From Inquilinus limosus_F (GTDB lineage: Bacteria; Pseudomonadota; Alphaproteobacteria; DSM-16000; Inquilinaceae), in contig NZ_JAHVDK010000013.1 of NCBI RefSeq assembly GCF_051487185.1, positions 62,001 to 126,000 on the forward strand: a stretch of DNA of 64,000 nt. The letters run 5' to 3'. Each line of letters opens with the position of its first letter. Positions within the stretch are counted from its first letter, which is position 1. The translations under genes and the position numbers were made by a program. Below are positions 1-8,604 of the stretch, piece after piece. The notes beneath the pieces were generated by a model. It was not told where the DNA came from, did not search any database, and saw only the letters and a program-made list of their open reading frames with translations.

Positions 1-26
1 TCGGTGATGGCATAGGTGTGGCCCAT
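1..26 (-). CDS. N-terminus of a small protein running off the left edge, possibly dodecin
   Basis: Only the first eight codons (MGHTYAIT) are inside the window. They begin at an ATG preceded by a GGGGAGA-type ribosome binding site. Dodecins, small flavin-storage proteins, commonly begin with a short stretch of the pattern M-x-(D/G)H-x-Y-K/A-x-I-E, so the start resembles that family. Eight residues cannot prove identity. The neighbour to the right, udgX, is read in the same direction. Confidence 0.35.
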
Positions 27-86
27 GGTCCGTCTCCCCTGTTGCCTATCCGGGGGAATGGCGGGCGTGCCGGTCCGGTTCCGGCC

Positions 87-689
87 TCACGCCGCGGCGG
101 CCCCGGCCACCTCTCCGGCCACCACCGTGAGATCCTTGACGAACTCGGCATAGGCGCGATGCCGGGCCTCCTGGTCGGGCACGCGCAACAGGGAGGAGGG
201 ATGGACGGTGACCAGCCCTCGCAGGCCGTTCGGAAAGGCCAGGACCCTGCCGCGATTCTGGAGGATTGGGAACGGCCGTCCGGCCAGCGCCCGCGCCGCG
301 GTGGCGCCGAGGGCCACGGTCAGTCGCGGCTGGATCAGCGCCAGCTCGCGGTCGAGCCACCATTTGCAGCGGTCGATCTCATAGGCGTTGGGGCTCTTGT
401 GCAGCCGGCGCTTGCCGCGCGGCGCGAATTTGAAGTGCTTGACCGCGTTGGTGACGTAGGTCCGGTCGCGCGGGATGCCAGCCTCGGCCAGGGCCTTGTC
501 GAAGAGCCGTCCGGCCGGGCCGACGAAGGGCCGGCCCTGCTGGTCTTCCTGGTCGCCCGGCTGCTCGCCGACAAAGACGACGAGCGCATCCGCCGGGCCT
601 TCGCCGAACACGGTCTGCGTCGCCGCCTGATAAAGCGGGCAGCGCGTGCAGCCACGCGCCTCCGCCGCCACGGACTCCAGGGTTTCCAT
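87..689 (-). CDS. udgX: UdgX-type uracil-DNA glycosylase
   Basis: This 200-residue protein belongs to the Fe-S uracil-DNA glycosylase superfamily (family 4/5 relatives). It shows C14-x2-C17 and C108 as cluster ligands, the GEQPGDQED water-activating motif (residues 41-49), FVGPAGR, and HPSSLLR (from 163). The insertion KRRLH (93-97) is the hallmark of UdgX, whose histidine becomes covalently bound to the abasic site after uracil removal from single-stranded DNA. I chose the ATG at 689. A TTG 36 bases upstream would add twelve residues of lower plausibility. UdgX acts in the cytoplasm on uracil-containing DNA. The subfamily call rests on the KRRxH loop, which is clearly visible. Confidence 0.9.
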   Translation of the reverse strand: METLESVAAEARGCTRCPLYQAATQTVFGEGPADALVVFVGEQPGDQEDQQGRPFVGPAGRLFDKALAEAGIPRDRTYVTNAVKHFKFAPRGKRRLHKSPNAYEIDRCKWWLDRELALIQPRLTVALGATAARALAGRPFPILQNRGRVLAFPNGLRGLVTVHPSSLLRVPDQEARHRAYAEFVKDLTVVAGEVAGAAAA

Positions 690-1150
690 GCCTGGAGAAT
701 GGCCGCGGCGGAGCGCCGGTTCCAAGGGCCAGCCGGGGGCGGCCTGCTGACCAGCCCGGCGGCCGCTCAGCTGAGCGTCGACCGAATGCCGGCGGGGTCG
801 GCAGATTTTCCCATCAGAGCATAAATGCTCATGAGGATGCCTCGGCGCCGATACAGAATTCGGCCGCCATCAACAAATCCATATCGCCTCGACGTTGAAG
901 ATCTCCACATGATCCGGACCATACGGCGAAGCCATCCGATCCGAAGCGGCGTCGCCGAGCACCCGGGCCGGTTGTCGAGATCACGTCATCTTCTTCTTGC
1001 CATTGCGGCAAACCGGGCTCCATCATGACTGGTCACTCCGGTTCGGATGGCCGGCCAACCGCGACTGCGGCCACGGATCGCTGCCTACCCGGTGACCGAC
1101 TGACGCGTCGCGCACTCTCGCACGGCGCCAACTTTCTTCGGAGGCGAGCG
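690..1150. other. Intergenic region upstream of udgX and the cold-shock gene
   Basis: I see no convincing gene here. A short inverted repeat (GAGCAT-AA-ATGCTC, 817-830) lies in the udgX-proximal part. The remainder probably carries the divergent promoters and a long leader for the cold-shock gene. Such leaders are common in this family, but no specific thermosensor structure could be established by eye. Confidence 0.4.
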
Positions 1151-1360
1151 ATGCCGATCGGCACCGTGAAATGGTTCAACAGCACCAAGGGCTTCGGCTT
1201 CATCCAGCCGGACGGCGGCGGGCCGGACGTGTTCGTCCACATCTCCGCTGTCGAGCGCGCCGGGCTGCGCGGCCTGACCGAAGGCCAGAAGATCTCCTAT
1301 GAGGAGCAGATGGACCCGCGGCGCAACAAGTCCTCGGCCGAGAACCTGAAGCCGGTATAG
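1151..1360 (+). CDS. cspA: Cold-shock domain protein (CspA family)
   Basis: A 69-residue single cold-shock domain, the usual length for the family. It starts MPIGTVKWFN and carries RNP-1 (KGFGFI) and RNP-2 (VFVHIS), the two single-stranded nucleic-acid binding motifs of the five-stranded OB fold. The ATG is preceded by GGAG at good spacing. A longer reading frame begins at 1025 but has no homology upstream of this ATG. The product is a cytoplasmic RNA chaperone. The member cannot be named exactly because alphaproteobacteria carry several paralogues. Confidence 0.93.
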   Translation: MPIGTVKWFNSTKGFGFIQPDGGGPDVFVHISAVERAGLRGLTEGQKISYEEQMDPRRNKSSAENLKPV

Positions 1361-1367
1361 CGCCGGC

Positions 1368-2192
1368 TCAGCCCTCCGCCGGGTCGGGCGGCCGCCCGCC
1401 CAGGGCGCGGGTCAGCTCGCGCGCGGTGTCGCGCAGGAGCGGGCCCAGCGCCGCCGCCCGCTCCGCGGTCAGGCGGCTGGCGAGGCCGGAGACCGAGATC
1501 GCGCACAGCGCCTCGCCCTGCGCGTCGTGGACCACGGCGGCGACGCAGCGCAGCCCGGTGACGAACTCCTCGTCGTCGATGGCGTAGCCCTGGCGGCGGA
1601 CCTGGGCGAGCTCCGCTGCCAGGTCGGCGGCGCGGGTCAGAGACCGCGGCGTCAGCCGCGGCAGGCCGTGACGGGCGACCACCGCCGCCACATCGGCCTC
1701 GGAATAGGTCGACAGGATCGCCTTGCCCATGCCGGAGGAGGCCATCGGCGCCCGCCCGCCGACGCGGGTGATGGCACGCATGATCTCGCGGCTTTCGACC
1801 TGGGTCAGGCACACCATCTCGCCGTCGTCGGCCACGCCGAGATTGGCGGTCTCCCGCGTCTGGTCGCGCAGCCGCCGCAGGAACGGCAGGGCCGGGGCCA
1901 CGAAGTTGCGCTGGCGGACGAAGGCCGAGCCGATGGCGAAGGCCTGCCGGCCCATATGCCACATCCCGTCCGACGGATCGAACTGCACGAAGCGCCGCTG
2001 CTCCAGCGTGGTCAGCAGGCGATGGGCGGTCGAGGGCGACAGGCCGGTGCGGGCGGCGAGGTCGGTCAGCCGCGTGCCCTCCTCATCCTCGCCCAGGGCC
2101 TCGAGCAGCGAGAGCGCCCGCTCCACCGACTGCACGCTGCCCGATCTCGGGGCGCCCTCCGCTTTGGCCGGCGCCGATCGTCTCTCTCTCAT
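1368..2192 (-). CDS. IclR-family transcriptional regulator
   Basis: A 274-residue protein. The N-terminal winged helix covers about residues 18-80 (SVERALSLLEAL, then LTDLAARTGLSPSTAHRLL). It is followed by the IclR effector-binding domain, with FVRQRNFVAPALPFLRRL and the C-terminal DDEEFVTGLRCVAAVV segment typical of the family. It is transcribed divergently from malate synthase G, and the classical IclR proteins control glyoxylate-shunt genes. Control of glcB, and of itself, is therefore the obvious inference. The ligand (glyoxylate, glycolate or another small acid) cannot be read from sequence. The ATG start at 2192 lies 177 bases from the glcB start. Confidence 0.9.
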   Translation of the reverse strand: MRERRSAPAKAEGAPRSGSVQSVERALSLLEALGEDEEGTRLTDLAARTGLSPSTAHRLLTTLEQRRFVQFDPSDGMWHMGRQAFAIGSAFVRQRNFVAPALPFLRRLRDQTRETANLGVADDGEMVCLTQVESREIMRAITRVGGRAPMASSGMGKAILSTYSEADVAAVVARHGLPRLTPRSLTRAADLAAELAQVRRQGYAIDDEEFVTGLRCVAAVVHDAQGEALCAISVSGLASRLTAERAAALGPLLRDTARELTRALGGRPPDPAEG

Positions 2193-2272
2193 TCACCCGA
2201 TCCGACCTGAGGCCGTGTCCGGCGGGACCAAACCCCGCCGATGGCTGTAGACTGCTTCATAGCATCGGACCG

Positions 2273-2293
2273 GTTTTCCGCATCGCGGGAAAC
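2273..2293. promoter_or_regulatory. Candidate IclR operator between iclR-like gene and glcB
   Basis: A 9-base inverted repeat with one mismatch (GTTTTCCGC, spacer ATC, GCGGGAAAC) lies centrally in the divergent intergenic region. Its position suits a site controlling both promoters. The assignment to this IclR protein is inference. Confidence 0.45.
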
Positions 2294-2368
2294 TTACCGC
2301 AGCGCGCTGGACCGGCCGCGGCCGTTGGACTAGCCGGAAGACATGGCCTCTCAACCACGGCGTTGGAC

Positions 2369-4552
2369 ATGACCTCCTACGTATCCCGGCACACCTTAAA
2401 GGTGGCCCCGCCCCTGGCGGACCTGGTCGAAGGCGAGATCGTCCCCGGCACCGGTGTCGCCCCCGATGCCTTCTGGCGGCATCTCGCCGCCATCGTGACG
2501 GATCTCGGCCCCGTCAACCGGGCGCTGCTGGAGGAGCGCGACCGGCTGCAGAAGCAGATCGACGCCTGGCACGAGGGCCGGCGGGGCCAGGCCTTCGACC
2601 CGGCCGAATACCGCGCCTTCCTGACCGGGATCGGCTATCTGCGCGAGGAAGGGCCGGATTTCACCATCGACACCGCGAATGTCGACCCGGAGATCGCGAC
2701 GATCGCCGGGCCGCAGCTGGTGGTGCCGGTGATGAACGGGCGCTTCGCCCTGAACGCGGCCAATGCCCGCTGGGGCAGCCTGTACGACGCGCTCTACGGC
2801 ACCGACGCGATCCCGCAGACCGGTGACCTGGCGCCCGGCACCGGCTACAACCGCAAGCGCGGCCAGACGGTGATCGCCGAGGCGGCAAAGGTCCTGGACA
2901 CCGCGATCCCGCTGGCCGCCGGGACCCATGGCAGCGTCACGGAGTACCGGCTGACCACCGGCGGGACGGCGGCGCTGGAGGTCGCGCTGGCCGACGGGTC
3001 GACCACCACCCTCGCCCGGCCGGAGCAGTTCGTCGGCTATGCCGGCGAGGACGGCAAGCGGACCCTGCTGTTCCGCAACCACGGGCTGCATGTCGAGCTG
3101 CAGATCGACCGGTCGCACCCGATCGGCGCCGACAACCCGTCGGGCGTCAAGGACGTGGTGCTGGAGGCCGCGGTCACCACCATCCAGGACTGCGAGGATT
3201 CGGTCGCGGCGGTCGACGCCGAAGACAAAGTCGCGGTCTACCGCAACTGGCTGGGGCTGATGAAGGGCGACCTGGCCGAGACCTTCGAGAAGAACGGCCG
3301 GACCATGACCCGCCGGCTGGCGCCCGACCGGACCTACACCGCGGTCGACGGCGGCACGCTGACCCTGCCCGGCCGCAGCCTGATGCTGGTGCGCAATGTC
3401 GGCCATCTGATGACGACCGACGCGGTGCTGGACGAGAACGGACGCGAGGTGCCTGAAGGCTTCCTCGACGCCATGGTCACCTCGCTCTGCGCCCTGCATG
3501 ACCTGAAGAAGGCCGAGGGGCCGCGCAACAGCCGGACCGGCAGCGTCTACATCGTCAAGCCGAAGATGCACGGGGCCGAGGAGGCGGCGCTGACCGACGC
3601 GCTGTTCGGCCGGGTCGAGGATGCGCTGGGCCTGCCGCGCCACACCCTGAAGGTCGGGGTGATGGACGAGGAGCGGCGGACCACGGTCAACCTGAAGGAA
3701 TGCATCCGCGCGGTGCGGCACCGCCTGGTCTTCATCAACACCGGCTTCCTCGACCGCACCGGCGACGAGATCCACACCAGCATGCTGGCCGGGCCGGCGC
3801 TGCCGAAGGGCGACATCAAGGATGCCGCCTGGCTCTCCGCCTATGAGGACAACAATGTCGACCAGGGGTTGGCAGCCGGGCTGAAGGGCCGGGCGCAGAT
3901 CGGCAAGGGCATGTGGGCCAAGCCCGACGCCATGGCCGAGATGCTGACGGCCAAGATCGGCCATCCGCGCGCCGGGGCCAACACCGCCTGGGTGCCGTCG
4001 CCGACCGCGGCGGTGCTGCACGCCACCCACTACCACGCGGTCGACGTGGCGGCACGGCAGGAGGAGCTGCGCTCGCGGCCAAAGGCGAAGCTCGAGGCGA
4101 TCCTGACCCCGCCGCTGCTGGGCGGCCGCAATCTGTCGGCGGAAGAGATCCAGCGCGAGCTGGACAACAACGCCCAGGGCATCCTGGGCTATGTGGTGCG
4201 CTGGATCGACCAGGGCATCGGCTGCTCCAAGGTGCCGGACATCCACAATGTCGGCCTGATGGAGGACCGCGCCACCCTGCGCATCTCCTCCCAGCACATC
4301 GCCAACTGGCTGAAGCACGGGCTGTGCACGGAAGAGCAGGTGCGGGAGACGATGCGGCGCATGGCGGCGGTGGTCGACCGCCAGAACGCCGGCGACCCGG
4401 CCTACCGGCCGATGGCGCCCGACTTCGACCGCAGCGTCGCCTTCCAGGCGGCCCTGGACCTGGTGCTGCAGGGCATCGACCAGCCCAACGGCTATACCGA
4501 ACCGATCCTGCACCGCCGCCGCCGCGAGGCGAAGGCGACCACGGCGGCGTAG
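2369..4552 (+). CDS. glcB: Malate synthase G
   Basis: A 727-residue protein, close to the usual ~723 residues of the monomeric G isoform. It condenses glyoxylate with acetyl-CoA to give malate in the cytoplasm. Visible family signatures include TTIQDCEDSVAAVDAEDK, LMLVRNVGHLMT, and the C-terminal block GCSKVPDIHNVGLMEDRATL, which holds the conserved cysteine and the catalytic aspartate (in MEDRATL), followed by ISSQHIANW. I take the ATG at 2369. A TTG two codons upstream is also possible, and no strong ribosome site distinguishes them. A divergent IclR-type gene suggests induction by two-carbon metabolites. A stable hairpin follows the stop. Confidence 0.97.
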   Translation: MTSYVSRHTLKVAPPLADLVEGEIVPGTGVAPDAFWRHLAAIVTDLGPVNRALLEERDRLQKQIDAWHEGRRGQAFDPAEYRAFLTGIGYLREEGPDFTIDTANVDPEIATIAGPQLVVPVMNGRFALNAANARWGSLYDALYGTDAIPQTGDLAPGTGYNRKRGQTVIAEAAKVLDTAIPLAAGTHGSVTEYRLTTGGTAALEVALADGSTTTLARPEQFVGYAGEDGKRTLLFRNHGLHVELQIDRSHPIGADNPSGVKDVVLEAAVTTIQDCEDSVAAVDAEDKVAVYRNWLGLMKGDLAETFEKNGRTMTRRLAPDRTYTAVDGGTLTLPGRSLMLVRNVGHLMTTDAVLDENGREVPEGFLDAMVTSLCALHDLKKAEGPRNSRTGSVYIVKPKMHGAEEAALTDALFGRVEDALGLPRHTLKVGVMDEERRTTVNLKECIRAVRHRLVFINTGFLDRTGDEIHTSMLAGPALPKGDIKDAAWLSAYEDNNVDQGLAAGLKGRAQIGKGMWAKPDAMAEMLTAKIGHPRAGANTAWVPSPTAAVLHATHYHAVDVAARQEELRSRPKAKLEAILTPPLLGGRNLSAEEIQRELDNNAQGILGYVVRWIDQGIGCSKVPDIHNVGLMEDRATLRISSQHIANWLKHGLCTEEQVRETMRRMAAVVDRQNAGDPAYRPMAPDFDRSVAFQAALDLVLQGIDQPNGYTEPILHRRRREAKATTAA

Positions 4553-4570
4553 GCGCGCGGCCGCGCGCAG

Positions 4571-4600
4571 CCCTCCCCCTCTCGCAGGGGGAGGGGAGAA
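4571..4600 (+). terminator. GC-rich hairpin after glcB
   Basis: Perfect 10-base stem CCCTCCCCCT / AGGGGGAGGG with a 5-base loop, 18 bases after the glcB stop. There is no clear U-tract, so it may act as an imperfect terminator. It resembles the C/G-rich intergenic hairpins also seen near 35.65 kb and 62.8 kb. Confidence 0.55.
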
Positions 4601-5252
4601 ATTCGGGTCCCGAAGGTCTCAGAGCACGGCTCCAGAATCTCTGCGACAAGCGGTTGAAAATAGATAAAAGAAAATCTCGCAGCAGTTGCGATGCTCAACA
4701 AGCCGGAGCCTAGAGATCTCCAGCCGATATCAGGCACGACGAGCCCGTTCTTCAGCCGCGACCCTTTTGACCGGCCAAGATCGTCCTTTCAGGTGACGTC
4801 CGAATTGATGGTGCCGGGCGAGGCGGACAGCGGTTGCCGGTCTGCCGGAGATGGTTATCGTAGACGCACTCGCTCGGACCCGGTGAAATTCCGGGTGGCT
4901 CTTCCGGCCGCCGATCCGCCGGACAACGCTAGCGATATCGACACAGTGGCGACGGTCAAACCGATACCTCTCTTCACAAAGAGCGCGTCGAGAAGAGAGC
5001 TGTTCACGCGGGCTTTGCCCGCCTGACAGAGGTCTTCCCTCGCTGAGTCGGCAGCGTCGCCGCTGTTCTCGATGGAATCGTCGAGGACGGCAAATGCACC
5101 AGAGATCCTGATGCCTGGAGGCCGATATCCGCTCCCCGGATATTGGGCCGACCGCACTCCCCAAACGCTCCAGTCCTCTCGTCGCGCCGATTGATCGCGG
5201 CTGTCCGGCCGTCGGCGAGGGACTCCGTCCTTTTCTGATCCTCGGAGGAGAG
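4601..5252. other. 650-base region with no recognisable gene
   Basis: Short overlapping frames exist on both strands, but none has a ribosome site together with recognisable protein character. Composition is slightly less GC-rich than in the flanking genes. It probably carries the promoter of the methyltransferase gene. I see nothing else I can support. Confidence 0.4.
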
Positions 5253-6497
5253 ATGCCGGATCGCCTGGACGTCCCATGCATCGTCTGCGGCTCGTCGGAT
5301 CTGACGGATCTGGTCGAGCTCGCCAATGTCCCCGTCGTCGGCAACCAGCTGCACCGCAGCAGCGAGGAGGCCCGGCAGGTGGCCCTGGCCGACATCAGGC
5401 TCGTCGGCTGCCGCTGCTGCGGCCATGTGTTCAATGCCGCCTTCGACCCCGCGCGGGTCGTCTACGATGCGCGCTACGAGAACTCGCTGATGGGCTCGCC
5501 GCGCTACCGCCGGTTCTCGGAGGACCTCATCGATCGGCTCCTCTCGGCCTACGATCTGGAAGGCGGCACCGCGGTCGAGATCGGATGCGGCCGCGGCGAG
5601 TTCCTGCGCCTGCTGTGCAGCCGGGGATTCCGAAGGGGAATCGGGTTCGATCCCAGCCGTCCCGGCAAGCAGGATTCAGCCGAGGAAGCGGCGATCACCA
5701 TCATCGGCGATGTCTTCACGCCGTCCTCGGCGCCGCATGCCGACATCGTCTGCTCCCGTCATGTGCTCGAGCATCTGCCCCGCCCGGTGGATCTGCTCCG
5801 CGCCATCCGCGAAGCCTATGCGTCACGCCCCGCCCAGGTGGTGTTCATCGAGGTGCCGAACGGCGGCTTCATGCTCGACGAGCTCGGGGTCTGGGATCCT
5901 CTCTACGAGCACGCCTCCTATTTCACCCTCTCGTCTTTCTCGCGGGCGCTGCGGCTGGCTGGCCTTGGTCCCCGTTCGGTCGACACCGCGTTCGGGAACC
6001 AGTTCCTGGTGGCCGAGGCGACGTTCCCCGTATCCGAGGAGGATCAGCCGGCTTCGCCATTGCCCGACACGCATAGCTTCAGCGGCTTCGGCGACCGGTT
6101 CACGGAGACGGTGCAGGCCTGGCGGGACTGGCTGGATCGCGCCCGATGGGAGGGCCGGCGTCTGGCGCTCTGGGGCGGCGGGGCCAAAGGGGTCACCTTC
6201 CTGAACGTCCTCGACCGGTCCGGCGAGAGGGCCATCGACCGGGTGGTCGACATCAATCCGCTCAAGGCCGGTGCCTTCACCGCCGGCACCGGGCACCCGA
6301 TCGTGCCGCCTGCGGCGCTGCGGGAGCAACCACCCGACATGGTCCTGGTGATGAACCCGGAATACGAGGCGGAAATCCGGCAGACGCTCGACGGGCTCGG
6401 GCTGGATGTCGAGCTGACCGTGGTCTCGGGCCGGTTGCCGCCCATGGCGGCGGATGTGCGGCGGCGGATCTCGGGCAGGCGCTCGCGCATCCCCTAA
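5253..6497 (+). CDS. SAM-dependent C-methyltransferase (sugar/NDP-hexose type)
   Basis: A 414-residue protein with the three-part layout of the TylCIII/NovU C-methyltransferase family. An N-terminal zinc-binding segment (CIVCGSSDL near residue 8, then CRCCGHVFN near 53) leads into a Rossmann SAM-binding domain (AVEIGCGRGEFLRLL, HVLEHLPRP). The C-terminal domain contains LALWGGGAKGVTFLN and VVDINPLKAG. Such enzymes methylate NDP-linked keto-sugars or related polyketide-type substrates; the substrate here is unknown. The ATG at 5253 follows GGAGGAGAG. It stands alone, with no nucleotide-sugar genes beside it, so no pathway can be assigned. Confidence 0.85.
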   Translation: MPDRLDVPCIVCGSSDLTDLVELANVPVVGNQLHRSSEEARQVALADIRLVGCRCCGHVFNAAFDPARVVYDARYENSLMGSPRYRRFSEDLIDRLLSAYDLEGGTAVEIGCGRGEFLRLLCSRGFRRGIGFDPSRPGKQDSAEEAAITIIGDVFTPSSAPHADIVCSRHVLEHLPRPVDLLRAIREAYASRPAQVVFIEVPNGGFMLDELGVWDPLYEHASYFTLSSFSRALRLAGLGPRSVDTAFGNQFLVAEATFPVSEEDQPASPLPDTHSFSGFGDRFTETVQAWRDWLDRARWEGRRLALWGGGAKGVTFLNVLDRSGERAIDRVVDINPLKAGAFTAGTGHPIVPPAALREQPPDMVLVMNPEYEAEIRQTLDGLGLDVELTVVSGRLPPMAADVRRRISGRRSRIP

Positions 6498-6559
6498 TTC
6501 ATAAAACGATTTGACGAATTCGCCGCCCAGGATCACGCTTCCGGTCGGGAGGCGCTGCC

Positions 6560-7795
6560 ATGGCTGCGCGGCTGAAGGGCACGAACCAGGATCTCGGGCG
6601 GCCGTACAACCGGCGCATCGTGCTGGAAGCGGTGCGCCTGCACGGGCCGATCTCGCGCGCCGAAATCGCCCGGCTGGTGGCGCTGAGCCCACAGACCATC
6701 AGCAACATCATCCGCGAATTCGAGGAGATGGGCCTGCTGACCGCCCGGCGCGAGACGCCGAAGCGGCCGGGCCAGCCGGCGATCGAGCTGGCGATCGACC
6801 CGGATGGCGGCTTCGCCATCGGGCTGCAGCTGACGCGCGACCGCCTGGGCGGCGTGCTCTTGGATCTGACCGGGGCCGTCCGCGGCCGGGCGCAGACGGC
6901 GCTCTCCGCCGCCACCCCGGAGACGGCGCTGCCGGCGATGGGCGCGATGGTGGCGCGGCTGCGCCAGGCGGCGCCCGGCCGGGTGCTGGGCGTCGGCCTG
7001 GCCATGCCCGGCCCCTTCGACGTCGAGGCGATGAGCTTCGTCGGCCCCACCACCCTGTCCGGCTGGGCCGGCGTGCCGCCGGCGGAGCGGCTGCGCGACC
7101 TGACCGGCCTGGCCGCCTTCGTCGGCGGCGACGCCCCGGCCGCGGCGCTGAGCGAGGCGATGTTCGGCCTGGGCCGCAGCCTGCGCGACTTCTTCTACAT
7201 CCATTTCGGCCTGGGCCTGGGCGCCGGGCTGGTGGTCGACGGCCAGGTGCATCAGGGCGCCTGGGGCAATGCCGGCGAGTTCGGCCATATGCCGATCGTG
7301 CCCGGCGGCCGCGCCTGCAGCTGCGGCAATGAGGGCTGCCTCGAGACCTATGTCTCGGTGCATGCGCTGCGGACCGCGCTGGCCGAGGCCGGGGTGGCGC
7401 TGGACCCGGCCGATCCGGACGCCGCCGGCCACCCCGCCGTCGCGGCCTGGATCGAGGCCGCGGTGCCGCCGCTGCGCCGCGCCATCTGCAGCATCGAGAA
7501 CCTGCTGGACCCGGCTTCCGTCGTGCTGGGCGGCGAGATGCCGGAGCCGATCCTGCGCCGCCTGGCCGGTCGGCTGGAGCCGCTGCTGCCGTCGGTCAGC
7601 CGGCGCAGCGACCGTACCCATCCGCGCCTGGCGCTGTCCGCGATCGGTGCCGACAACGCGCTGGTCGGGGCGGCCGTTCTGGCCATCTCCGGCCTGTTGT
7701 CGCCGCGCTCCGGCCTTCTCTTCGTTGAGCCGGAGCCGGCCCCAGCGCCGCCGCCACGCCGCGCCGCCGCCATCGCCACGGAGGGACGAGCATGA
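6560..7795 (+). CDS. ROK-family transcriptional repressor of the adjacent sugar transporter
   Basis: A 411-residue protein. An N-terminal winged helix-turn-helix (NRRIVLEAVRLHGPISRAEI, SPQTISNIIREFEEMGLL) is fused to a ROK sugar-kinase-like domain. The ROK zinc motif is present as the histidine of GHMPIVPGG followed by CSCGNEGCLE. The C-terminus (about residues 385-411) is alanine/proline-rich. Its stop overlaps the start of the ABC ATPase by four bases (ATGA), so the regulator and transporter form one operon. By analogy with XylR/FrcR-type ROK proteins it probably represses the operon and is released by the transported sugar. Confidence 0.88.
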   Translation: MAARLKGTNQDLGRPYNRRIVLEAVRLHGPISRAEIARLVALSPQTISNIIREFEEMGLLTARRETPKRPGQPAIELAIDPDGGFAIGLQLTRDRLGGVLLDLTGAVRGRAQTALSAATPETALPAMGAMVARLRQAAPGRVLGVGLAMPGPFDVEAMSFVGPTTLSGWAGVPPAERLRDLTGLAAFVGGDAPAAALSEAMFGLGRSLRDFFYIHFGLGLGAGLVVDGQVHQGAWGNAGEFGHMPIVPGGRACSCGNEGCLETYVSVHALRTALAEAGVALDPADPDAAGHPAVAAWIEAAVPPLRRAICSIENLLDPASVVLGGEMPEPILRRLAGRLEPLLPSVSRRSDRTHPRLALSAIGADNALVGAAVLAISGLLSPRSGLLFVEPEPAPAPPPRRAAAIATEGRA

Positions 7796-8577
7796 CCGCC
7801 GACACCGCGACACGAGGCCGCGAGCTGCTGCGGCTGGAGCACATCCAGATGCGCTTCGGCGCGGTCACGGCGCTGGCCGACGCCAGCTTCACCGTCCGGG
7901 CCGGCGAGGTTCTGGCGCTCCTGGGCGACAACGGCGCCGGCAAGTCGACCCTGATCAAGATCATCTCCGGCGGGCTGCAGCAGACCGCGGGCCGGGTGAT
8001 CTTCGAGGGCGAGGAATGCCATTTCGCCAGCCCGGCCGACGCCAAGGCGCGCGGCATCGAGACGGTCTATCAGGACCTGTCGCTGTGCATGAATGTCGAC
8101 GTCGTCGCCAATTTCTTCATGGGCCGCGAGCTGACCCGCAGGATCCTGGGCGTGCCGGTGCTGCGCGAGCGCGAGATGCAGGCGGTGACCGAACGCGCCC
8201 TGAGCGCGGCCGGCACCCACATCCCGTCGGTCCGGATCAATGTCGAGCACCTGTCGGGCGGCCAGCGCCAGGCGATCGAGCTGAACCGCTTCGTCCATTG
8301 GGGCGGCAAGATGGTGATGCTGGACGAGCCCTTCGCGGCGCTGGGTGTCGAGCAGACGCGGCGCGGCCTTGAGATGATCGCGCGGGTGCGCGACCAGGGC
8401 GTCGCCGTGATCCTGATCACCCACAACATGACGCACGCCTTCCAGGTGGCCGACCGGATCGTCGTGCTGCGGCACGGCCGCGTCTCCGGCGACGTGGCCA
8501 CGGCCGAGACCAGCCCCGAGGAGGTGGTGCGGATGATCACCGGCGACGTCGGGCAACGTGTCGCCGCCGGTCCCTGA
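7792..8577 (+). CDS. Sugar ABC transporter, ATP-binding protein
   Basis: A 261-residue single-domain ATPase of the ribose/fructose/xylose (CUT2) class. Visible motifs are Walker A GDNGAGKST, signature LSGGQRQAIEL, Walker B MVMLDEPFAAL and switch histidine ITHNMTH. Unlike RbsA/XylG it has one nucleotide-binding domain rather than two, so it must work as a homodimer, as FrcA does. It overlaps the ROK gene and is followed 27 bases later by the binding-protein gene. The protein sits on the cytoplasmic face of the inner membrane. Confidence 0.92.
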   Translation: MTADTATRGRELLRLEHIQMRFGAVTALADASFTVRAGEVLALLGDNGAGKSTLIKIISGGLQQTAGRVIFEGEECHFASPADAKARGIETVYQDLSLCMNVDVVANFFMGRELTRRILGVPVLREREMQAVTERALSAAGTHIPSVRINVEHLSGGQRQAIELNRFVHWGGKMVMLDEPFAALGVEQTRRGLEMIARVRDQGVAVILITHNMTHAFQVADRIVVLRHGRVSGDVATAETSPEEVVRMITGDVGQRVAAGP

Positions 8578-8604
8578 GAGAACCAAAACAGAGGAGGCGA
8601 GATC

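Noticed and set aside
2396..4513. 705-codon minus-strand frame opposite malate synthase G
   Set aside because: Shadow of glcB.
4730..5434. Minus-strand frames in the gap before the methyltransferase
   Set aside because: They overlap the methyltransferase start, have no ribosome site and are arginine/serine-rich noise.
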